DNA from: Crenobacter luteus | Lineage (GTDB): Bacteria > Pseudomonadota > Gammaproteobacteria > Burkholderiales > Chromobacteriaceae | NCBI RefSeq assembly: GCF_004345725.1 | Contig: NZ_SLXG01000009.1 | Coordinates: forward strand, 33,381 to 97,380 | Length of the DNA stretch: 64,000 nt | Direction of reading: 5' to 3' | Shown here: positions 58,047-64,000 of the stretch, piece after piece | Position numbering within the stretch: position 1 is the stretch's first letter | How the letters are laid out: every line of letters begins with the position of its first letter | Position numbers and translations under genes: made by a program | The notes under the pieces: model-generated | The model's database searches: none | What the model saw: only the letters and a program-made list of their open reading frames with translations | What the model was told of the DNA's origin: nothing

Positions 58047-58973
58047 ATGAAGCTACCCCGCACCGCCGCTGAACAATGGCGCATCCTGCAGGCCGTGGTC
58101 GAAGCCGGCGGTTTCGCGCAGGCGGCCAAGGCGCTACACCGCAGCCAGTCGGCCGTCAGCTACGCGGTCGCCCGGCTGCAGGAGCAGCTCGGCGTGCCGC
58201 TGCTCGAACCGCAGGGCCGGCGCATGGTGCTGACCGGCGCCGGCGCCGCGCTGCTGCGCGACGCGATCCCGCTGGTCGACTCGCTGACCCGCCTCGAAGA
58301 GCGCGCGCGCGCGCTGACGCAGGGCTGGGAGGCCGAGGTGCGCCTCGCGGTCGACAGCCTGTTCCCGACCGAGCCCTTGTTGTCGGCGCTGTCGGCCTTC
58401 GCCGGCCACTGCGCGACCACGCGGCTGCAGCTGATCGAGGTGGTGATGTCCGGCGCCGACGACGCGCTCTACGCCGGCCAGGCCGAGCTGGTGGTCGGTA
58501 ACCGCGTGCCGGCGGGCTTTCTCGGCGACTGGCTGCTGGACGCCGAGTTCGTCGCCGTCGCCGCGCCGTGCCACCCCTTGTTCGCGCTCGGACGCACCAT
58601 CGCGCAGGACGACCTGGCCGCGCACACCCAGGTGGTCGTGCGCGACTCGGGCACGCGCGAGCCGCGCGACGAGGGCTGGCTCGGCGCACGGCAGCGCTGG
58701 ACGGTCGGCAACACCGAAACCTCGATCGCCACCGTCGAGGCCGGCCTCGCCTTCGCGTGGCTGCCGCGCCACCGCATCGCCGCGCAACTGGCCGACGGCC
58801 GCCTCGCCCCGCTGCCGCTGGCCAGCGGCCGCCTCCGCCACAGCGCGCTCTACCTGATCTACGCCGATGCTGACGCCGCCGGCCCGGCGACGCGCGAGCT
58901 CGGCGGCCAGCTGGCCGAGGCCGCCGCCGCCTGGCGCACGCGGCACGGCTCGGCCGACGTCGCCGCGCCGTGA
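58047..58973 (+). CDS. LysR-family transcriptional regulator
   Basis: A 308-residue regulator with an N-terminal winged HTH (about 8-66, WRILQAVVEAGGFAQAAKALHRSQSAVSYAVARLQEQLGVPLLE) and a C-terminal periplasmic-binding-like domain (about 92-295). Divergent from doxX and the pirin genes, which are its likely targets. Confidence 0.92.
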   Translation: MKLPRTAAEQWRILQAVVEAGGFAQAAKALHRSQSAVSYAVARLQEQLGVPLLEPQGRRMVLTGAGAALLRDAIPLVDSLTRLEERARALTQGWEAEVRLAVDSLFPTEPLLSALSAFAGHCATTRLQLIEVVMSGADDALYAGQAELVVGNRVPAGFLGDWLLDAEFVAVAAPCHPLFALGRTIAQDDLAAHTQVVVRDSGTREPRDEGWLGARQRWTVGNTETSIATVEAGLAFAWLPRHRIAAQLADGRLAPLPLASGRLRHSALYLIYADADAAGPATRELGGQLAEAAAAWRTRHGSADVAAP

Positions 58974-59086
58974 CTGTACCGGCGCGACCGCCGGCACAGT
59001 GCGACGCCCGGCGCGGCCACTGTGGCTGCCCCCGCCCCGGGCGCGCGCCTAGACTGGCGGCATCGACCCCGTCAAGGATGCCCGCC

Positions 59087-59725
59087 ATGCCCGACCTGCT
59101 GCCGCTCTCGCTCTACATCGCCGCGCTGTCTGTCACGCCCGGCCCGAACAACGTGATGCTAACCGCCTCGGGGGTGAACTTCGGCTTTCGCCGCACCCTG
59201 CCGCACATGCTCGGCATCGGCGCCGGCTGTGCGGTGCAGATCCTGCTGGTTGCGCTCGGTCTCGGCTCGCTGTTCGCGCGGCTGCCGTGGCTGCACGACG
59301 CGCTGCAGTGGGTCGGCGCCGCCTACCTTGTCTACCTCGCCTGGCGCGTCGCGCGCTCGGGCGCCGTCGAACGCACCCAGAGCGCGCGGCCGCTGAGCTG
59401 GCTCGAGGCCGCCGCCTTCCAGTGGGTCAACCCCAAGGCGTGGATTATGGTGATCAGCACCGTCGCGCTCTTCCTACCCGCCGGCGCCACGCCTTGGTCG
59501 GCCGGCCTCGCGCTCGCCGCGGTGATGATGGTGGTCAACCTGCCGTGCATCGCGGTGTGGGCGCTGTTCGGCGTATCGCTGGCGCGCTTCCTGACCGACG
59601 CGCGTCGCCGGCGCGCGTTCAACGGCGCGATGGCGGCGCTGCTGCTCGCCACCGCGCTGCTCGGCCTGGTCGACAGGCCGGCGCACAGCGCCGATACTGC
59701 CGTCATCCACCGCCACGCCAACTAG
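59087..59725 (+). CDS. LysE/RhtB-family amino acid exporter
   Basis: A 212-residue inner-membrane exporter with five or six helices; MPDLLPLSLYIAALSVTPGPNNVMLTASGVNFGFRRTLPHMLGI is the family signature (TPGPNN). WVNPKAWIM is the conserved central motif. The substrate is unknown. The ATG at 59087 has AAGGA 8 bp upstream; another ATG lies at 59078. The stop is 2 bp before the MocR gene start, so the two form an operon. Confidence 0.88.
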   Translation: MPDLLPLSLYIAALSVTPGPNNVMLTASGVNFGFRRTLPHMLGIGAGCAVQILLVALGLGSLFARLPWLHDALQWVGAAYLVYLAWRVARSGAVERTQSARPLSWLEAAAFQWVNPKAWIMVISTVALFLPAGATPWSAGLALAAVMMVVNLPCIAVWALFGVSLARFLTDARRRRAFNGAMAALLLATALLGLVDRPAHSADTAVIHRHAN

Positions 59726-59727
59726 CC

Positions 59728-61167
59728 ATGTTCCGACTCGACCGCGCCGGCGCCGTGCCGCTGACCGAACAGATCGTCGCCGCGATGAGCGACGACATCG
59801 CCAGCGGCCGGCTCGCCGCCGGCAGCCGGCTGCCGTCGATCCGCCAGCTCGCCGACCGGCTCGACGTCAGCCCCTACACGGTGATCAACGCCTACGACCG
59901 GCTGGTCGCGCTGGGACGCATCGCGTCGCGCCAGGGCGCCGGCTTCTTCGTCTGCCGCGCCGCGCCCGGGCCCGCCGAGCCGCTCAGGCTCGCCTCCGAC
60001 GGCGAAATCGACGCGCTGTGGCTGACGCGGCGCATCCTCGAAGCCGACGACAGCCAGATCGCCTGTGGCAGCGGCTTCATGCCGGCCGCCTGGCTGGAGG
60101 ACACGCTGTCGCCGGCCGCCATCGCCCGCGCGCTGCGCGAGGCCGGCGACGCGCACGCGCACGTACCGGCGCCGCCGCAGGGCCTGCCGGGCCTGCGCGA
60201 ACAGCTGGCGCTCAAATTGCGTGGCCAGGGCATCCCGGCCGACGCCGGCCGGCTGCTGCTCAGCTACGGCGCGACGCAGGCGATCGACCTCGTCTGCCGC
60301 CGCTTCCTCAAGCCCGGCGACGCGGTGATCGTCGAGGAGCCCGGCTACCACGTGCTGTTCGACCGGCTGATCGAGGCCGGCGTGCGGCTGTTGCCGCTGC
60401 CGCGCACCCCCGAAGGCCCCGACGTCGAGCGACTCGAGGCGCTGGCGCGCGAACACCGGCCGCGCCTGCTGTTCATGCAGACCGTGCTGCACAACCCGAC
60501 CGGCTGGGACGCCAGCGCGCCGGTGCTGCACCGGATCCTGACCTTGGCCGAGCGGCACGACTTTCTGATCGGCGAGGACGACGTCTACGGCGACCTGCAC
60601 CCGGGCGAACCGCTCAGGCTCGCCCAATTGGGCGGTCTCGACCGCGTGATCTATTTCGGCAGCTTCTCCAAGATCCTCAGCCCGGCGATGCGGCTGGGTT
60701 ACGTGTGCGCGCGGCCGGACATCGTCGAGGCTCTGCTCGGCCAACGCGTCGCCGCGGTGCTGACCGGTTCGCGGCTCGACGAGCTTCTCGTGATGCAGCT
60801 GTTGCAGAGCGGGCGCTTCCGCAAGCACGTCGCGCGCGTGCGCGACAAGCTGGCCCGCGCCCGCGCCCGCTCGCTCGCCACCTTGGCCGAGGCCGGCTTC
60901 GATACGAGCCACGCCGCCGAGCACGGTCCCTTCCTGTGGCTGCCGCTGCCCTGCGGCGTCGAGGTGGACCCGCTGGTGCGCGACGCCTTCGACAACGGCA
61001 TCCTGCTCGCGCCGGGGCGGCTGTTCATGCCGCAGGGCGGACCGAGCCGCCACCTGCGCTTCTCGGCCGCCGCCTCCGGCGACGCGCGTTTGATCGACTA
61101 CTTCCGCGCGCGCTTTTCCGCGCTCGGAGCTTGGCCGGGCCGCGTCGCCTCGCCCCGGCAGCCCTGA
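59728..61167 (+). CDS. MocR-family (GntR-aminotransferase) regulator
   Basis: A 479-residue regulator: a GntR winged HTH (about 8-75, LTEQIVAAMSDDIASGRLAAGSRLPSIRQLADRLDVSPYTVINAYDRLVALGRI) fused to a fold-type I aminotransferase-like domain (about 110-470) with HNPTGWDAS, DDVYGDL and the PLP lysine in FGSFSKILSPAMRLGY. Coupled to the LysE exporter, which it may control. Confidence 0.9.
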   Translation: MFRLDRAGAVPLTEQIVAAMSDDIASGRLAAGSRLPSIRQLADRLDVSPYTVINAYDRLVALGRIASRQGAGFFVCRAAPGPAEPLRLASDGEIDALWLTRRILEADDSQIACGSGFMPAAWLEDTLSPAAIARALREAGDAHAHVPAPPQGLPGLREQLALKLRGQGIPADAGRLLLSYGATQAIDLVCRRFLKPGDAVIVEEPGYHVLFDRLIEAGVRLLPLPRTPEGPDVERLEALAREHRPRLLFMQTVLHNPTGWDASAPVLHRILTLAERHDFLIGEDDVYGDLHPGEPLRLAQLGGLDRVIYFGSFSKILSPAMRLGYVCARPDIVEALLGQRVAAVLTGSRLDELLVMQLLQSGRFRKHVARVRDKLARARARSLATLAEAGFDTSHAAEHGPFLWLPLPCGVEVDPLVRDAFDNGILLAPGRLFMPQGGPSRHLRFSAAASGDARLIDYFRARFSALGAWPGRVASPRQP

Positions 61168-61201
61168 GGGCGCGCTGGCCACGCCCCCGCGCCGACAAAC
61201 G

Positions 61202-61227
61202 AAAAGCCCCGCCTGAGCGGGGCTTTT
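61202..61227 (+). terminator. Terminator of lysE-mocR
   Basis: AAAGCCCCGC / GCGGGGCTTT, 4-nt loop, then TT. Confidence 0.88.
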
Positions 61228-61234
61228 TCCGTGG

Positions 61235-61254
61235 CTCGGCCAACGTTGGCCGAG
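61235..61254. repeat. Head-to-head TTGGCCGAG repeat palindrome
   Basis: The perfect 20-bp palindrome CTCGGCCAACGTTGGCCGAG lies 5 bp from the cysN stop, right beside a conventional terminator. It has the same head-to-head form as 38958-38979. Confidence 0.8.
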
Positions 61255-61259
61255 GCGGC

Positions 61260-62696
61260 TTACTTGAACAGGCCGCCGATATCGCGCGCCTCCCAGTGCG
61301 GGAAGTGCTTGCGCACCAGCGCGTTCAATTCGAGCTCGAAGGCGCGCAGGCGCGACAGCTCGTCGGCGTCGGCCGATTGCGCGTACGCCTCGAGCGCCTT
61401 GGCGATCATGCCGGCGCCGGCGGTCGCGTTCGACAGGCGGTCGATCACGATGAAGCTGCCGGTGCCGCGCGAATCGGCGTAGGCGTCGAAGGCGACCGAC
61501 GCGTTCAGCTCCACCGTCACCAGCGCGATCTCGTTCAGTGCCAGTTGCTCGGCGGCCGATTCGGCCAGGGTGTTGACGTCGACGCGGTGCTCGATCGCTG
61601 CGACCTTGCCGGTCACGCTCTTGCCGGCCAGCTTGAAGATGTACTCCTTGCCGACTACCAGCGGCTGCTCGTTCATCCACACCACGTGGGCGCTGAACGC
61701 GTTGGACACCGCCGGACGCACTTCGTCGGCGCGCACGATCATGTCGCCGCGCGAGATGTCGATCTCGTCTTCCAGCGTCAGCGTCACCGCCTGACCCGCG
61801 AACGCGGACGGCAGCTCGCCGTCGGCGGTCACGATGGCCTTGACGCGGCTCGTCTTGCCCGACGGCAGCGCGACGATGGCGTCGCCCGGTGCGACGCGGC
61901 CGGCGACGACGGTGCCGCAGAAGCCGCGGAAGTCGAGGTTCGGACGGTTGACGTACTGCACCGGCAGGCGGAAGGCGTCGACGCCTTCGCTGCGGTCGAT
62001 GTCGACCGATTCCAACAGCTGCATCAGCGAACCGTCGGTGTGCCACGGCGTACGCTCGCTGACGTTGACGACGTTGTCGCCCTTGAGCGCCGAGATCGGC
62101 ACGAAGCGGATGTCCGGGATCGACAGGTTCTCGGCGAAGGCGAGGTAGTCCTTCTTGATGTTCTCGAACACCGTCTGGTCGAAGTCGAGCAGGTCCATCT
62201 TGTTGACCGCGACGATCACGTGACGGATGCCCAGCAGGCTGACGATGTAGCTGTGGCGACGGGTCTGCGTCTGCACGCCGTAGCGCGCGTCGATCAGGAT
62301 GATCGCGAGGTCGGAGGTCGACGCGCCGGTCGCCATGTTGCGGGTGTACTGCTCGTGGCCCGGGCAGTCGGCGATGATGAACTTGCGCTTGTCGGTGCTG
62401 AAGTAGCGGTAGGCGACGTCGATCGTGATGCCCTGCTCGCGCTCGGCCTGCAGACCGTCGACCAGCAGCGCCAGATCGATCTCTTCGTCGGTGGTGTTGT
62501 ACTTCTTCGAATCCTTCTGGATCGCGGCCAGATGGTCTTCGAAGATCAGCTTCGAATCGTGCAGCAGGCGGCCGATCAGCGTCGATTTGCCGTCGTCCAC
62601 GTTACCGCAGGTGATGAAGCGCAGCAGATCCTTGTTCTCGTGCTGCTTGAGGTAGGCCAGGATGTCGCTGGCGATCAGTTCAGACTGGTGGGACAT
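61260..62696 (-). CDS. cysN: Sulfate adenylyltransferase subunit 1
   Basis: GTPase subunit of ATP sulfurylase, which makes APS from sulfate and ATP. The 478 residues have EF-Tu-like GTP motifs [27 protein letters not shown] and VNKMDL, plus beta-barrel domains. No fused CysC kinase domain follows, since it ends at ARDIGGLFK. The ATG at 62696 (MSHQSELI) is preferred; one at 62708 is possible. It follows cysD by 82 bp, with a repeat copy in the gap. Confidence 0.94.
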   Translation of the reverse strand: MSHQSELIASDILAYLKQHENKDLLRFITCGNVDDGKSTLIGRLLHDSKLIFEDHLAAIQKDSKKYNTTDEEIDLALLVDGLQAEREQGITIDVAYRYFSTDKRKFIIADCPGHEQYTRNMATGASTSDLAIILIDARYGVQTQTRRHSYIVSLLGIRHVIVAVNKMDLLDFDQTVFENIKKDYLAFAENLSIPDIRFVPISALKGDNVVNVSERTPWHTDGSLMQLLESVDIDRSEGVDAFRLPVQYVNRPNLDFRGFCGTVVAGRVAPGDAIVALPSGKTSRVKAIVTADGELPSAFAGQAVTLTLEDEIDISRGDMIVRADEVRPAVSNAFSAHVVWMNEQPLVVGKEYIFKLAGKSVTGKVAAIEHRVDVNTLAESAAEQLALNEIALVTVELNASVAFDAYADSRGTGSFIVIDRLSNATAGAGMIAKALEAYAQSADADELSRLRAFELELNALVRKHFPHWEARDIGGLFK

Positions 62697-62778
62697 ACAT
62701 CGTTCCATCTACAAGGGGCGGCGCGGACAAACCCACGCCCCGCCCTGAATCCACGGGAAGGCTCGGCCAACGTCGGCC

Positions 62779-63708
62779 TTAGAAATAGCCTTCCATCTTT
62801 TTCTTCTCCATCGACCCGGACGAATCGTGGTCGATCACGCGGCCCTGGCGCTCGGAGGTTTTGGTCAGCAGCATCTCCTGGATGATCTCCGGCAGCGTCG
62901 CGGCGGTCGACTCGACCGCGCCGGTCAGCGGGTAGCAGCCCAGCGTGCGGAAGCGCACCGATTTCTTCTGGATGCTGGCCTTCTCCTCGTCGCTCAGATA
63001 CTGCAGGATGCGCTCGTCGTCGATCATGATCAGCGTGCCGTCGCGCTCGATCACCTCGCGCTCGGCCGAGAAGTACAGCGGCACGATCTCGATATTCTCG
63101 AGGAAGATGTATTGCCAGATGTCCAGCTCGGTCCAGTTCGACAGCGGGAAGACGCGGATGCTCTCGCCCTTGTCGATGCGGCTGTTGTAGATGTTCCAGA
63201 GTTCCGGACGCTGGTTTTTCGGGTCCCAGCGGTGGTTCTTGTCGCGGAACGAGTACACGCGCTCCTTGGCGCGCGATTTTTCCTCGTCGCGGCGGGCGCC
63301 GCCGAAGGCCGCGTCGAACTTGTACTTGTTGAGCGCCTGCTTCAGGCCCTCGGTCTTCATCACGTCGGTATGCTTGGCGCTGCCGGCGGTGAACGGGTTG
63401 ACGCCGGCGTCCACGCCCTCCTGATTCACGTGCACGATCAGGTCCAGGCCGTACTTCTCGGCCACATGGTCGCGGAAGGCGATCATGTCGCGGAATTTCC
63501 ACGTGGTGTCCACGTGCATCAGCGGGAAAGGCGGCTTGCCCGGGTAGAACGCCTTCAGGGCCAGATGCAGCATCACCGCCGAATCCTTGCCGATCGAATA
63601 CAGCATGACCGGATTTTCGAACTCCGCCGCCACTTCCCGAATGATATGGATCGACTCTGCTTCCAACTGCTTGAGGTGAGTCAGCCTCTCTTCGCTGATT
63701 TGGATCAT
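62779..63708 (-). CDS. cysD: Sulfate adenylyltransferase subunit 2
   Basis: Catalytic subunit of ATP sulfurylase, a PP-loop enzyme. The 309 residues contain [19 protein letters not shown] (PP-loop SxGKDS) and [22 protein letters not shown], and end [13 protein letters not shown] as in other CysD. ATG 63708 begins [20 protein letters not shown]. First gene of cysDN; together with the cysM/cysO operon it gives the window both ends of sulfate-to-cysteine assimilation. Confidence 0.95.
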   Translation of the reverse strand: MIQISEERLTHLKQLEAESIHIIREVAAEFENPVMLYSIGKDSAVMLHLALKAFYPGKPPFPLMHVDTTWKFRDMIAFRDHVAEKYGLDLIVHVNQEGVDAGVNPFTAGSAKHTDVMKTEGLKQALNKYKFDAAFGGARRDEEKSRAKERVYSFRDKNHRWDPKNQRPELWNIYNSRIDKGESIRVFPLSNWTELDIWQYIFLENIEIVPLYFSAEREVIERDGTLIMIDDERILQYLSDEEKASIQKKSVRFRTLGCYPLTGAVESTAATLPEIIQEMLLTKTSERQGRVIDHDSSGSMEKKKMEGYF

Positions 63709-63905
63709 CTTTCTGCCAGGCCCTGCGGCCTCTTTTTCCCTAGTGCTGTCTGGCCCGTCAGGATGCCTTCCGGGTCTCGTCCATCCGCTCGCCCACGGCG
63801 CGGGCAAGGCTATTCATCAAGGACGTAATCTACCCGAAGCGGGCGACAAATAACAGAACGTAACGGATATAACGATATGACTCTCGCGGCAGGAATAAGC
63901 GAGGC
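63709..63905 (-). other. cysD leader region
   Basis: About 200 bp between the rRNA terminator and cysD. The distal part (63845-63885) is AT-richer, with ATATAACGATAT-type sequence that may hold the cysD promoter, but no well-spaced box pair was found. Confidence 0.35.
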
Positions 63906-63946
63906 CGTCGCAAAGCGACGACGCCCCGAGCATGGGCTCGGGGCGT
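63906..63946 (-). terminator. Double hairpin ending the rRNA operon
   Basis: On the minus strand ACGCCCCGAG / CTCGGGGCGT (63921-63946) is followed at once by CGTCGC / GCGACG (63906-63920). Two abutting hairpins directly after 5S, without a long U-run. Confidence 0.65.
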
Positions 63947-63957
63947 GGTCTTGAGGG

Positions 63958-64000
63958 GCGTCTGGCGGTGACCTACTTTCACACGGGAACCCGCACTATC
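63958..64000 (-). rRNA. rrf: 5S ribosomal RNA (3' end, partial)
   Basis: The reverse strand reads GATAGTGCGGGTTCCCGTGT then GAAAGTAGGTCACCGCCAGA, the 3' third of a betaproteobacterial 5S rRNA. The rest, and the 23S and 16S genes, lie beyond the window edge. Confidence 0.9.

Noticed and set aside
59722..62046. A long minus-strand frame opposite the MocR gene running into cysN
   Set aside because: Low-complexity antisense translation; the MocR protein and CysN, in their own frames, are clear.

Overview
The window is GC-rich (roughly two thirds G+C) bacterial chromosome, most likely from a betaproteobacterium of the order Neisseriales near Chromobacteriaceae. The signs are a tmRNA with the tag ANDETYALAA, a 5S rRNA tail of Neisseria type, the divergent bamD(comL)/rluD-pgeF block, a Pseudomonas-type nrdA with two ATP cones, and many betaproteobacterial small proteins. 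Genus and species cannot be fixed from the sequence alone.

Layout. 1-4.4 kb: purL (minus strand, C-terminus cut off by the window edge) divergent from glnB. 4.6-14.5 kb: a biofilm polysaccharide locus, pgaABCD, followed directly by a second diverged pgaBCD set without pgaA. 14.5-17.2 kb: bamD, with rluD and pgeF diverging from it. 17.6-22.3 kb: nrdA, a small lipoprotein gene, nrdB. 22.4-24.6 kb: a clearly AT-rich island with a ParA-like ATPase and a protein resembling a class III nucleotidyl cyclase, followed by a 90-bp MITE-like inverted repeat. 24.6-30.7 kb: MEKHLA protein, RlmN/Cfr-like radical SAM enzyme, DUF1993 protein, DNA polymerase IV, tRNA-Tyr, YbaK-like protein and small hypotheticals. 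30.7-34.2 kb: a CBS-BON protein and a tight minus-strand operon of JAMM peptidase, ubiquitin-like sulfur carrier, rhodanese-MoeB E1-like enzyme and cysteine synthase, which is a CysO-type protein-thiocarboxylate cysteine pathway. 34.2-44.8 kb: small metabolic and membrane genes, dbpA, a sodium-dependent (NSS) transporter, a CPA2 antiporter and a Usp protein. 44.8-45.2 kb: ssrA. 45.3-56 kb: MFS and ACR3-like transporters, an SDR, BenE, AraC/EamA, a chemoreceptor, truC and rlmJ. 55.6-61.2 kb: two pirins and DoxX divergent from a LysR regulator, then LysE and MocR genes. 61.2-64 kb: cysD-cysN and the 3' end of an rRNA operon (5S, minus strand).

The strongest window-wide signal is a short word, TTGGCCGAG/CTCGGCCAA (extended consensus close to AAGGTTGGCCGAGCC). 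I count 44 exact copies on the two strands, where base composition would give about one. It occurs inside genes and between them, is absent from the AT-rich island, and forms inverted pairs at gene ends that look like terminators. This is how Neisseriaceae DNA uptake sequences behave, but the word is unrelated to the known GCCGTCTGAA type, so I propose it as a candidate new uptake-sequence dialect. Other points of interest are the ParA/cyclase-like island, the duplicated pga set with an eroded PgaB hydrolase domain, and the CysO operon, whose carrier ends in Gly-Gly-Thr-Arg and so probably needs trimming by its own JAMM peptidase.
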